Source of the DNA: Juglans regia
Taxonomy: Eukaryota; Streptophyta; Magnoliopsida; Fagales; Juglandaceae
Direction of reading: 5' to 3'
NCBI RefSeq assembly: GCF_001411555.2
Contig: NC_049902.1
Coordinates: forward strand, 11,661,888 to 11,725,887
Length of the DNA stretch: 64,000 nucleotides
In this document: in pieces, positions 44,966-55,560 of the stretch
How the letters are laid out: every line of letters starts with the position of its first letter
Numbering within the stretch: the stretch's first letter is position 1
The notes under the pieces: model-generated
The model's input: only the letters and a program-made list of their open reading frames with translations
Database searches by the model: none
Told to the model about the DNA's origin: nothing
Position numbers and translations under genes: made by a program

Positions 44966-45407
44966 ACGGTACGTGGAACAGGACCGCATAGATTATATAA
45001 AAAAGGGCCGGGTTTACATGCCTGCCGGGAAAACGCAACAAATTATCTCTAACTACGTCTTCAAATCAAATCAATCAGATCAACAATAGAGCACTATCAT
45101 AGCACTATCATGGCATCTTATGGATCCCGATCATCTGAAATCATTCAGTACTGATGAAAAAGAATAATATTGCAAAAGATCGAATAATATTGCTATTACT
45201 TGAATATAGGGCTCAATATTTGTCCAATAAAGTACAATCTTTATCACATGCAATTAGTTCTACACACACAAATTAAACCTATATATATATATATATATAT
45301 AAAGACAATTAATTTGCTAAAAAATCTATTTTCTTGATCATTTTGATTTTGAAAAGGGTAGATCACAAAATTCAATAGAAATTTGGAAAATAATTACCAT
45401 GAGTATT

Positions 45408-45535
45408 TACGCTACAAGAAAATTATTTATTATTTGTGGTCAGTTATTTCTTGTTAAAATGACTATTTTCTATTAAAATGAATATATTTTCGTCGTAAAT
45501 AATCATTCTCATCGCAAATATTCCGTCACAGTTAA
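45408..45535 (+). repeat. CACTA-terminus-like fragment 2
   Basis: It begins GCTACAAGAAAATTATTTAT and shares AAAATGACTATTTT and TCGTAAATAATCAT words with fragment 1. A third, weaker relative (TTTGGGACGACATGAG, TTGTCGCAAATA) lies at about 47905-47995. Possibly internally deleted copies of one family. Confidence 0.4.
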
Positions 45536-45844
45536 TTGAAAGCTGGGGTGATAAAAACTAATTAACTAGGAAAAAAGCAAAAAAAGTTATAACCATGATA
45601 TCATGATAGGAATGAATCATAGTCTCATTAACAAAACAAAGAGTACTTTAGTAATATTATTAATGTACCTTTTTAATTTCCGGCTGATCTTCAACATGCA
45701 AGTGGATTAATGATCTAGACTGGCATAGATTCAAAACCTCAAAGTATTGGTGCATGGTTTGTTGACCTTACAAAGAATGTATGATAAGCTGCAGACCAAC
45801 TTGCATGCCCAAACCTAGTGCGCGCACTACCACAACATTAATGC

Positions 45845-45855
45845 TATATATTTAA
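45845..45855 (+). promoter_or_regulatory. Candidate TATA box of the CCT gene
   Basis: TATATATTTAA lies 23-33 bases before the first in-frame ATG (45878) and about 100 before the second (45956). Transcription starting some 30 bases downstream would begin at or near the first ATG and give a normal leader only for the second. This is inference from spacing. Confidence 0.45.
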
Positions 45856-45955
45856 GGCTTATAAGTGAAAAGGTTGAATGTCACAATTAATACAGGCGGA
45901 AACATCTACGTACCCCATATCCGTCATCACCACCAAGCTCCATTCTACCTCTGCA

Positions 45956-46918
45956 ATGGCGTCCATTCCTCAATTCTACTCCGACTGTACATTTCCTTCT
46001 GACCTTTCTGACTTCAGTACCACCGCCCCATTCCTGGCTGGTGTAAGTGGTACTACTACTGATACAATTTATTGTGGTCCAATGTGGAGTAGTCAAGAAA
46101 GCATTATTAATCCAGTATTTGATCAGAAAGGTTTTCCTGATGATGTCTTGTCACAATCTAACATCTCATCATCGGATGTCATGTCATCTTTCCCCGGACA
46201 GCTAGATCAGACGTCGGAATTAGCCATTCCAACATTGTTCGACTCTAAAATGGATTTGTGTGGCCACCTGGTTGGGATTGATCAGAATTTTGGTGTCGGG
46301 TACCAGCTGCCGGATGTCATGTGCTCTTTTGGGGATGAATGTTGTGGATTTTCGGATGATTATGGATTATCTGTTTATCCAGCCGCTAGAGAAAATCGGG
46401 TATGCTTCTGTAAAATTAACACATTGTGTTTTTATTTAGAGAAAATCGGGTCTGTTCTCCCCGACATTATCATGCATACGTATATGTACTGTGAATAATC
46501 CGAACAACATATATTTATGGAAAAAATAAGCTAAAATGCTGAACAAGTTTAAGAAAGATCTGATTTCTGTCATCAGCTAGTACTTGATTAGAAAAATGAT
46601 CAGATGGTAACCAGCAGCAAGAGAATTATATTAGAACTTGAAACTTAATTAATTCTGAGAACATTATTTTGATTTATTAAGGTTAAATGTTGCCGGGAAA
46701 TGATTTAGATAGTTACTGTCTCATGAAATATTCTAATTGATCTCAATTCATTGTTGTTGAACTTTTCATCATATAGGGATCATTAATCCAAGGTAATCAA
46801 CATGCAATTGATCAAGAATCCAATATCAAGGTTGGCCGGTACTCCAAGGAAGAAAAGAAGGAAAGGATTCTAAGATATTTGCATAAGAGAAACCAAAGGA
46901 ACTTCAACAAAACCATCA

Positions 46919-46953
<35 letters not shown>

Positions 46954-47222
46954 GACCTGTGCATGTGTGACAAGATAAATGTAAATTTATCAATTCATGT
47001 TCCTTGAGAGACCCTCTGGATTTTTTTTGGCACATTTTAATATATTGTAATCATTTATTGCAGTACGCATGTCGGAAGACCCTAGCTGACAGGAGAGTTA
47101 GAGTACGGGGGAGATTTGCAAGGAACAGGAAACTAGGTGAAGAAGAAAGGGCAATGAAAAATACCAATAATTCTTACATAGACGATCAGGAGTTGTGTTA
47201 TAGTGATGCTATCCAGGTATTT

Positions 47223-47268
<46 letters not shown>

Positions 47269-47478
47269 CTCTCGAATAGTACTGAGTTTTATGCTTGCTA
47301 CTATAATCTGGAGAAATTAAATGCTGTTGACCATTTCATGATACTATATTTTTTTTAATCTATTTTTGGACGTATTATTTTGCAGATAAAAGCTGATCAT
47401 GAGGACGACTGGCTTCAAGAGGCTTTGTCGAGTTTAATTTACCTACCATATGTTACTGGCTCTCAATTCGACAGTTGA
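45956..47478 (+). CDS. CCT-motif family protein, four exons
   Basis: The exons are 45956-46399, 46777-46920, 47064-47216 and 47386-47478, with GT...AG introns that all fall between codons; the product is 277 residues. The CCT motif is split over exons 2 and 3: RYSKEEKKERILRYLHKRNQ, RNFNKTIK, then YACRKTLADRRVRVRGRFAR with N following. This Lys/Arg-rich motif is used by CONSTANS, PRR and CMF proteins for nuclear import and for DNA or NF-Y contacts. There is no B-box or receiver domain, and the N-terminus is Ser/Asp-rich, so it is a CCT-only (CMF) protein, probably a transcription regulator. Exon 4 ends with DDWLQEALSSLIYLPYV, a conserved-looking tail. I chose the ATG at 45956 for its strong context (GCAATGGCG) and the TATA spacing; starting at 45878 would add 26 residues. 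Not assigned to a named gene. Confidence 0.9.
46921..46954 (+). repeat. (CT)n microsatellite at the intron 2 donor of the CCT gene
   Basis: The intron starts AAG|GTCTCTCT and the CT run continues to 46952, followed by AG. The donor has no GTAAGT-like consensus beyond GT, and TCTCTCTCTAG would look like an acceptor but is only 34 bases from the donor. Confidence 0.85.
47226..47266. repeat. (AT)n microsatellite in intron 3 of the CCT gene
   Basis: An (AT)n run of about 20 units, ten bases after the exon 3 donor. More (AT)n runs lie downstream at 47727-47741 and 47795-47813. Confidence 0.9.
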
Positions 47479-48719
47479 TTTAAGGATGTTTTGATACTAT
47501 TTGTGCATGACTTATTAATTGTATCTCGTTTAATCAATATTATTGAGTACTCTCTTAATATTGAAATATTTGGATTTATATATGCAGATCGAGATCATAC
47601 TTTTCAGATTCGAATTAGTTTGATTTTCACTTAGATCATAAGCTACCATGCACATGCAAACTTGGCGGATCGAAACTCTGCAGATTACATGCATATATGG
47701 CTGGTCTTAGTACGTACTGCATGCAATATATATATATATATCATGCGTTATTTAATTCTTCAAATTAAGGCATCAACAGTTCGGGTTTCTAATTATATAT
47801 ATATATATATATACGTGCCTATGAATATTTTGATTGAATCTAAAAGTCCCATAATTTAGATGAATTATTTATGTAGATCGACATGATAATTATGGTTGAT
47901 TATTATTTGGGACGACATGAGTTTGTCGCAAATACTAATTATTGTTTGAATAATGATCAGTGGTGTTTTGCAATGAAAACTAGTTGCAAATAGAATATGA
48001 TCATCAATGAATTGTTGGGTATAATATAAGAAGAATAATATTTGACAAAAAGTGGTAATTGGGGGCCGGCCGGGCGCATTAATATATATGATCTTAACGT
48101 AGGTACGTGCGTATATAGTTTGAGTATCAGTACAATGCAAATTGAATATCAGTGTCAGGCCGCTGGTGCAAGGTATTTTTTTTTTTCTACTCTATTTTTT
48201 CCCATTTTTGGTAATGTTTCTTAAGCACCACTATTGTAGGCAAGGACATGACTACTTCCTTGAACCGAGCATGCATGCATTCTCCATCTGGATGAAGAAA
48301 TTAAAGATCATTTTATACCCCATCCAGATGACACTTCTTTTCTTTTTATAAAGACCACATGAGACAAACATTTTTGTAAGGAAGGAGTGAAGATGGGGCA
48401 TCAAGCACAAGTAACAAACTGTAGAGTCTGCCCTCGACCTCTAGCAAGTGAAGCATTTCTTCAAATATCATTTCGCATCCTTAGTCAGCTTGATCAGCTC
48501 TTACAGATAAGCAAACCACTTGGCATGTCTCCAAATGAGTGTTTGGTGACTGTTGATGTATTTAGTGCCTCATGATCAGTGAATATATAAGATAAACTAT
48601 TTTTGTACTACATAATGTCAGCCAATGTTTTAGTGGCTATAGGCAGAGAAGAAATAGAGTTATTTTGGTGGCAAGTTAATAATAGAAAACATATGATTGA
48701 AACAATAAAGGTCGAACTT
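47479..48719. other. Region 3' of the CCT gene, no further gene supported
   Basis: AT-rich, with two short microsatellites, a GGGCCGGCCGGGCGC patch at 48062 and a short ATG frame (48391-48575, about 61 codons, product not recognised). Part of the first few hundred bases should be the gene's 3' untranslated region. Confidence 0.45.
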
Positions 48720-49037
48720 TGTCAAGGATAAAGAATTCTCATGGAATCAGTCTATTATACAAGGGGAGAATAGCAGCAGCAAGGCAAGGACCACAACAGT
48801 GCTAGAAGACTCTAGAAATACGCAGCAGAGCACTAGAGAATATTTGAGTAACAAGAAATGGAATCTAGACGGACAGATGGCAAGCAATCTGAAATTCATG
48901 GGATAAGTTGTTGTAATTTCTTCTATATAAACAAATTGTAAAGTCATGGTAGTGTAGTGCAAAGAAATATGTTTTGAAGGTTTTATTTTCAGACTTGTTT
49001 CAATTAGTTTGTGTGCACGATCTTCCATAAACTCAAT
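48720..49037 (+). repeat. Copia 5' LTR
   Basis: Starts TGTCAAGGATAAAG (the partner has TGTTAAGGATAAAG) and ends ATAAACTCAAT. TTTGGATTATATATCC follows where a primer site near TTGGTATCAGAGC would stand, heavily decayed. Confidence 0.85.
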
Positions 49038-49039
49038 TT

Positions 49040-50020
49040 GGATTATATATCCTATCAAGGCTCCGATCAAGTAAGCATTGGAGATGGCTCCACCATGCCG
49101 ATTCAACAGATGGGTTCTACTCATCTTCATACTTCCTCTGGAAACTTCTTATTCTCTCAACTTTTACATGTTCCTTCTTTTACTAGAAATTTACTCTCAG
49201 TTCGTCAGTTTTGTGAAGATAATCATATATTCTTTGAATTTCATTCCATTTCTTTTTTCTTTTTTTTCCTAAAGGATTCTTACACTTGGGTTTTTCTTCT
49301 TTAGGGCATCGTTAGAGACGTATTGTATGTTTTGGCTGCTGATTCAACAAGCCCCACCTCTCACTCAATTCCTCTTCAAGCATATATTGGTGAGCGCATC
49401 TCCACTGATCACTGGCACCACCGTCTAGGCCACCCCTCACCTCTCATCACCAACCTCATCCTTAGGCGTTTCCAGCTTCTAGTAAATTCCAATAACTCTG
49501 TCTAGCCATGCTATGCATGTTTTCAATCCTAGTTACATGCTCTTCTGCACCCCTCTTCACCCTCTAAGTCTAAGCAAGCATTTGAGTTAATGTTTCTAGA
49601 TGTATGGGGTCCGACCCCAATGTTATCTTCCAATGATTGTAAATTTTACTTTTCTATTATAGATTATCATACAAAATATATTTGGTTGTTTCCAATTCAG
49701 TCTAAATCTGATGTGTCCTCCATTTTTCTTGCATTCATTCAGTTTATTCACAATTGATTTTTCAACTAAAATTAAAGCTGTCCAATCCCACTTTGGGGGT
49801 GAATTTAGACCACTTCAAAAACTTCTTCATGCTCATAGAATTATTCACTGCATTACTTGTCCCTATTCACATGCTCAAAATGGAATAGTTGAGCGACGTC
49901 ATAGGCACATGGTTGAAACAGGTCTTTCCCTGCTTGCTCACTCTTTCATGTATTTTAAATATTGGTCTGAGGCTTTTCAAACCTCGATTTTTTTTTTATC
50001 AATAGAATGCTTACACCAAT
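49040..50020 (+). pseudogene. Copia protease end and integrase, broken
   Basis: GDGSTMPIQQMGSTHLHTSS and LLHVPSFTRNLLSVRQFCED (49080-49230) are the region after the protease active site. Then comes the GAG-pre-integrase motif (STDHWHHRLGHPSPL, about 49408-49450). The core is in pieces: LDVWGPTP (Asp, about 49598), HFGGEFRPLQKLLHAHR-like text where an SDGGGEF motif is expected (about 49785), and SHAQNGIVERRHRHMVETGL (Glu, about 49868-49925). The second core Asp is lost. The open frame beyond 50020 is not in the pol frame. Confidence 0.85.
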
Positions 50021-50699
50021 TTTACAAAACATCTACCCCTTTCAAGCTTTATTTCAAAAAGTTCTATATTACAAATTTCTTCATGTTTTTGGATCCTCAT
50101 GTTGACCCAACTTACGTCCATTTAATAGACATAAAATGGATCTTAGATCCAAACTTTGTGTCTTCATGGGCTATAGCCCAGATCATAAGGGATATATTTG
50201 TCTTCATCCATCCTCGAGCCGAACCTATATTTCTAGAGATGTTTAATTCAAAGAAATACATTTTCCATTTGCCACTCAGCCCATTAAAGATTCTATGTCA
50301 CCTATTTAGGCCCTCAACTCCTCTAGCCTACACCTCTCCAATTCCCTTTCTAAGATTCCCTCCATTCACTCATCTCTGCCCAATACATTCAGTCCATCTC
50401 ACTCTTTGCGCACAACGTACACGGTCCCAACACAATCAATTTCTAACGATTCTAGCTCAGGCTTGCTTCTCTCCAGCCCAACCATTAACTCTACACATTC
50501 TCAGCCTCACGTCGAACCCAACTCATCCCACATTCACTCCTCTTCTTCCTCTAAGGCTCCAGATGTCTCTACACAGCTTCTTGATTCATCCTTTGTTGAA
50601 CCCATGTCTTCCTTAGCACAGCTAGAGCTGTCTCCACCAGTTGCTCCCTCCTCGTGCTCTATCCATCCCATGATCACTCGGAGCAAGGTAAATACTCAC

Positions 50700-51900
50700 T
50701 AACCTCTCATTTGTATGGATGGCATAGTACCCCGGCTTGCTGCTAAAAATCCCTCACTTTCACTTACCACTTTAGCACCCATATTGGTTCTTGAGGAACC
50801 CACCTCGTACACAGAAGCCATGAAATTTCCTAAGTGGCGTGAGGCTATGCAAACCGAGTTCCAAGCCTTATTACATAATCACACGTGGGACCTTGTACCT
50901 CTATCTGACTCCTTCAATGTTTTGGGTCCCAAATGGATACTCAAAACTAAGAGGAAGGCTGATGGAATCCTAGAAAGGCGCAAGGCTCGCCTTGTAGCCA
51001 AAGGATTTCACCAATAACCTGGGGTTGACTACACTAAGACTTTCTCTCCAGTGGTCAAACCCACCACGATCCGAATCCTCATCTCTCTAGCAGTTTCATC
51101 TAACTGGTCTTTGCAGCTATTGGACATACAAAATGTTCATCTAACTGGTCTTTGCAGCTATTGGACATACAAAATGCCTTCCTGCATAGTGATCTTGAAG
51201 AAGCCGTTTATATGCAACAACCCACTGGGTTTGTGCATCTTGAGTATCCTTCATATGTGTGTCAACTAAAAAATACTATTTATGACCTGAAACAAGTCTC
51301 ACGAGCCTGGTTTTTAAAATTCAGCAACAAGCTTTTTTCTTTACGTTTTCAAGAGTCTAAATCTGATACATCATTGTTCATTTATAGAAATGCTTCCCAT
51401 GTGATTTTTGTACTCATTTATATAGATAACATTATAGTTACTGGTTCCAATTCAAGTTTAATTTCATAATTTATTTCTGCACTCGGCACATACTTTCCTG
51501 TTAAGCACCTAGGCCAGTCACATTATTTCCTAGGTATTGAAATTTGTCAAAGTAATGAGGATCTGTTTATTTGTCAATCCAAATACATTTCGAATCTGCT
51601 TCACAGAACAAATATGCATCATGCGAAATCTGTGTCTACTCCAATGTTTGTCTCCACTAAACTTTCTGTCTTAGATAGTTCTTCATTTGAGGATCCTCTT
51701 ACATATAGAAGTGTAGTTGGCATCTTACAGTATTTATCCTTTACTCATTGTGACATATCCTTTGCTATTAGCAAAATGTGTCAATATATGCACAATCCCA
51801 AAATTTCACACTCGTAAGCAATCAAAAGAATCCTTAGGTATCTTAGACTCACTTCCAACTTTGGTCTATTTTTCTCTAAGTCATCTTCGCACACTCTCTC
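50700..51900 (+). pseudogene. Copia reverse transcriptase, broken, with tandem duplication
   Basis: [35 protein letters not shown] and [13 protein letters not shown] open the domain (to 51014), then TAA (51015-51017) where the family has Gln before PGVDYTKTFSPVVKP. A 41-base exact tandem repeat (51095-51135, 51136-51176) shifts the frame in LLDIQNAFLHSDLEEAVYMQ. The active site reads LIYIDNIIVTG: the family has YVDD, and the codon at 51428-51430 is AAC (Asn). The rest (FPVKHLGQSHYFLGIEI-like, 51490-51545; PLTYRSVVGILQYLS, 51694 on) is in further frames. Confidence 0.88.
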
Positions 51901-52360
51901 TCTGATGCTGATTGGGCTAGTTGTTCTAATGATAAAAAAATTCACTGGAGGTTTTTGTGCATTTTTTGGTTCTCATTTGGTCTCTTAAGGCTCCAAAAAG
52001 CAGCCCGCCATTGCAAAATCTTCAACTAAGGCTGAATATAAAGCCATTGCTAACACTACTCATGGGGTGTTGTGGATTCAATCCCTTTTGAGTGAATTGA
52101 GAATTTTTTTAAAAGATCCACCAAAATTGTGGTGTGACAACTTGGGGGCGACATATTTGACTGTAAATCCAATTATACATGCTCGTACAAAGCATGTAGA
52201 ATTAGATTATCATTTTGTAAGGGATCGAGTTGCAGCCAAAACACTTAATGTTTCATTTTTGTCTAGCAAAGATCAGTTAGCATACATTTTAACAAAACCA
52301 CTATCCAATGCACACTTCACTTTTCTTCGTTCAAGCCTCACCATTAATCAGGTGCCGCTT
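51900..52360 (+). pseudogene. Copia RNase H, broken
   Basis: DADWA-like text near 51905, GFCAFFGSHLV in another frame near 51948, STKAEYKAIANTTHGVLWIQ (about 52025-52084), then KLWCDNLGATYLTVNPIIHA and HVELDYHFVRDRV, SSKDQLAYILTKPLS (52120-52310). The open frame runs on past the purine tract (CGCGGGGGAGG, 52365-52375) into the LTR, where it is meaningless. Confidence 0.87.
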
Positions 52361-52376
52361 GAATCGCGGGGGAGGT

Positions 52377-52694
52377 TGTTAAGGATAAAGAATCCTCATG
52401 GAATTAGTCTATTATACAAGGGGAGAGTAGCAACAACAAGGCAAAGACCACAAGAGTGTCAGAAGACTCTAGAAATACACAGCAGAGCACTAGCGAATAT
52501 TTGAGTAACAATAAATGGAATCTAGAAGGACAGATGGCAAGAGATCTAAAACTCATGGAATAAGTTGTTGTAATTTCTTCTATATAAATAGATTGTAACG
52601 TCACGATAGTGCAGTGCAGAGAAATATGTTTTAAAGGTTTTCTTTTCAAACCATTGCCAAACAGTTTATGTGCATGATCTTCCATAACTCAATA
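52377..52694 (+). repeat. Copia 3' LTR
   Basis: Starts TGTTAAGGATAAAGAATCC right after the purine tract and ends ATAACTCAATA. It matches the 5' LTR with many scattered substitutions. The AACTT duplication follows. Confidence 0.88.
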
Positions 52695-52699
52695 AACTT

Positions 52700-53479
52700 C
52701 AAGCAAAAAAATTATGGATAGAACTGAGAATGATCTAGACAACCCAAAGAACATAGAAATAACTCTAAAATATTGTTTAATTCTCTTAATCGAAGTTATG
52801 AAATTAAGCCCACAAGCAAAACTTAAATAGCCTAGGGAAATTCAAAATTATGAAAATTGTAAGGACCCCGCCCAACATTGTAATCTCATGAAAGTCGTAT
52901 TGGGTAGATAAGGTGAGCAAAGATAGGTAGACAAAGCATTGGGCAAGAGGAGTCAGCAATATTGCATTTGGGCAAGCAACCAACAAGGGCGAGCAAAGAA
53001 TGGAAGAACATATTGTGGTACGAATGAAGAATGGGGGGACAGGACATTGGGCAAGCAATGCATGGTAAGATGGGCAGGCAAAGGATTTAGTTAAGTTGGG
53101 TGATATCAATTGTGCAAAGTAGAACGAATCCGATCAGTGCTTAGAAATGGTTTCCCCACCTGATTGCAAGTTCGGGCTAGTATTCAGACATCTTCCCCAT
53201 GCTTAGATAAGAGTCGAGTGAAGTGTCCCAAAATTAATGGAGTGTTCGAGAACCATATGAGTGCTCAAAAGTGACCTCCCAATCAAATGCTTTCACGCAC
53301 TCTTTAATTCTGCAAATACGACACCATTGCAAGCAAGATCTTAGACTCACATTATGTCCGACCATATGCAGAGACTTTTTTGCCACGTGTGCTACATTCA
53401 CAAGCGGCAGACTGAAGAACCAACCCCACTTGAGGTGCCCATCTCTCCTTGGTTGAGCTTTTGGAACACAGCAGGATGC
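52700..53479. other. No recognised feature
   Basis: Contains GGGCAAGCAA/GGCAAGAGG-type words (52940-53090) and short open frames without recognisable product (52804-53109 and 53234-53521, minus). I could not link it to a known repeat. Confidence 0.4.
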
Positions 53480-53785
53480 ATCATTACAGTAAAGAGTTCT
53501 TTTGAGTTCATATGAGTTCAATTCTTTATAAACAGTAGTGAATTAAGATGGTTGAGTGATTTTTATGGGGCCCACCTAAGATGAGTTTAGATGTATTTAT
53601 GGGAAGTTGAAAAAGATTGTGGATCCTGCGTGTAAATTGTTGAGTTGAAAAAGGTTGTGGATCTCACGTGTAAAGAGGTTTTGAGTTGAGATAAATTTAG
53701 TAATTTGAGAGATGTGCGTTTGGATGTTAGACTCAGCTTAAAATTAGACTGATCTCAGTTTAGTCCAAGTTCCAAATGGGGCCTA
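53480..53785 (+). repeat. MITE-like dispersed repeat, copy 2
   Basis: Matches the reverse complement of 27050-27365 from TTGAGTTCATATGAG to CCAAGTTCCAAATG, including the line TAAGATGAGTTTAGATGTA and the doubled GTTGTGGATC/CACGTGTAAA block. Non-coding. Confidence 0.6.
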
Positions 53786-53842
53786 AATGTCACTTCCCTC
53801 AATCTAGTGTACACCTGGACAACTTGGAACTCGTCGAGCAAT

Positions 53843-55408
53843 TCTAACACCCCGCTCCCCATAGTTAAGAAAGACGTCATTTTTTAGAAAACCACGGAAG
53901 TCAGAGGGTTACTACTGAACTAGACTTAAAATTATTTTCTTTTATTTTAAAGGAAGTGTCAAGTACAAAGATTTCTTATAATAAATAGAGTTGTTTTGTA
54001 TTAAAATACTGAAAGCATAAATGAGAGTGCATTGAAGTATTTATTAAAAGTTTCTCAAAGTCTGTGCCATAAAAATCATAACTTAAAATCTCTGCACATT
54101 ATCTAGGCCTCTGTCACGCCTCCCTCGACCAAATCCCGTCCTTCAACTCTACCTTCATAATATTCTGATCCGAGGTGGTTTAAAAATATAAAAACAACTA
54201 TAATGTATCGAAAACTCAGTAAGAAACCCATTATAACGTAAACATACTTAACATAAGGTTTTTCATAAAATATTTCATCCTCAGAATTGGAATCATGATC
54301 ATTCATACATATGTTTATAACATGCATAACTTATCTTGGCTTATCTAACTTATCTTACTTATCATACTAGCCCACACATTTAACCATGTGTGCAAGATTG
54401 TACATCGGCCCCACATCCTGGGGCCACAAGGGGAACCACTAATAATATTTTAGCATATTATGGTAGACCACGCTTAGATCTGAGGCTTGCACATCCACCC
54501 ATAATTTGCATTGGTACTATACATCTAAATGATCATCTTATTAATTGCTCTGAACTTATCTTACATTTGATCTTATGAAAGCTTATGTGTCTTATGCAAC
54601 CTAAGCTGTATGAGATACATAATACATATATAACTATAATATACGGAATAAAACATGATGAATGATGTGTTTGGAAATATCATGACATGCTTGGTATATA
54701 AACATTGGCTTCCAAATAACTGGCTTTAATAATAATATATATAATTAGCTAACATATATCAATCCTAATTTATGATTAAGTTATTTATCTTGTAGTGTTG
54801 TTTCCTAAAATTTTTGACACAAAATCGCTCACGGTGCGATAGAGGGACGACGATGGTTGTGAGTAGAAGGGATGAAGAGATGATGGTGGCCTTGCCATGT
54901 TTCATGATGGGGGAGATGAGGTTGCGGCATGCTGAAGGTAAAAAGAGAGCTAAAAACAAAAAAGCCTAAGCTTGAAGTGGTAGGTGCACATATAGTGCAT
55001 GAGACTCTATTTATAGGATTTTATACTATGTAAGTGATGGTATGGGTTGAGTTTAGGAGTTTTAAGGTGAAGAGGATTCTAGAATTGTAATCTAGTGTGT
55101 TTGAAATTAAAAACATACTCTAATTCATCTAATGTAAGATTGGGAGTGACTGACACTGTGTATGGAACTTCAAACAGTGATATTTTAAATTGAAATAAAT
55201 TTCTAATTGCCTGTCTTTAAATTCTAAAAGAAGCCTAACTCATTTAATAAATAATAAATGGAATTTAACCTAGTTTTTCAACTTAATTAAAAACTCCTAA
55301 TCAATCTTAAAAATTTATAGCTTGTAAGCCTATTCAATATAGCCCATTAAATCAAATTTACACTCAATCACTATTCTGACCTTAGCATTATTGGGCTAGG
55401 TTGTTACA
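53843..55408 (-). repeat. Gypsy 3' LTR, Tekay-like, minus strand
   Basis: On the minus strand it starts TGTAACAACCTAGCCC (55408) and ends GGGGAGCGGGGTGTTAGA (53843; expected TTACA). Directly before it on the minus strand is a purine-rich ATAAGGATGGGAGTT, preceded by TTTTGAGGACGGAAATTT, the coding end known from Tekay-like elements (NFEDEIF style). So it is a 3' LTR with a scrap of internal region, not a solo LTR. The 5' part of the element was not found. Confidence 0.7.
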
Positions 55409-55560
55409 AACTCCCATCCTTATAAAATTTCCGTCCTCAAAATTTGCTAGATCTCAAATAACTTACATACCTATTCACCACATATTTTTCATGTCTCTCT
55501 TTTAAATACTCGATCCTTTAATTGAACCTAATATTCAAAAATTGCGATCATCCCATATTT
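55409..55560 (-). pseudogene. End of gypsy pol beside the 3' LTR
   Basis: The minus-strand text has a KRET-like word and SKF-GRKF, the worn form of the WERE...NFEDEIF end of chromovirus integrase. It is very short and partly out of frame. Beyond it, to about 56020, I see no supported feature. Confidence 0.5.

Larger units (their letters stand above)
39656..45844. other. Low-copy AT-rich region without recognised genes
   Basis: No transposon domain and no spliced gene could be supported. The stretch is rich in microsatellites: (AAT)n at 40500-40525, (AT)n at 40981-41016, 41048-41070, 41568-41582, 42370-42392, 42412-42436, 42704-42732 and 44206-44241, (TAG)n at 42750-42765 and CTAGCTAGCTAG at 40468. 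It ends at the CCT gene and probably holds its upstream control DNA. A TATA-like TATATAAAAAAG lies at 44995-45006, of unknown use. Confidence 0.5.
48720..52694 (+). mobile_element. Ty1/copia element (RE1-like), gag deleted, TSD AACTT
   Basis: LTRs of about 318 bases (48720-49037 and 52377-52694) enclose the end of protease, integrase, RT and RNase H on the + strand. The target duplication AACTT is exact (48715-48719 and 52695-52699). Gag and most of protease are missing: almost directly after the 5' LTR the text starts GSDQVSIGDGSTMPIQ. The LTRs differ noticeably and pol has many stops, so this copy is older than the minus-strand copia at 12855-20181. Confidence 0.9.

Noticed and set aside
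48391..48575. Small gene of about 61 codons downstream of the CCT gene
   Set aside because: It starts with ATG and has some Cys, but no recognisable family, splice partner or promoter; it may be chance.
49711..50616. A 301-codon open frame on the + strand
   Set aside because: Only its first third overlaps integrase text. The remainder is out of the pol frame over a Ser/Pro linker region, so its length is fortuitous.
54113..55408. LTR starting at TGTCACGCCTCCC (54113) on the + strand
   Set aside because: The minus-strand reading from 55408 with a purine tract and pol tail beside it explains the boundary better, and 53843 fits as the other end.
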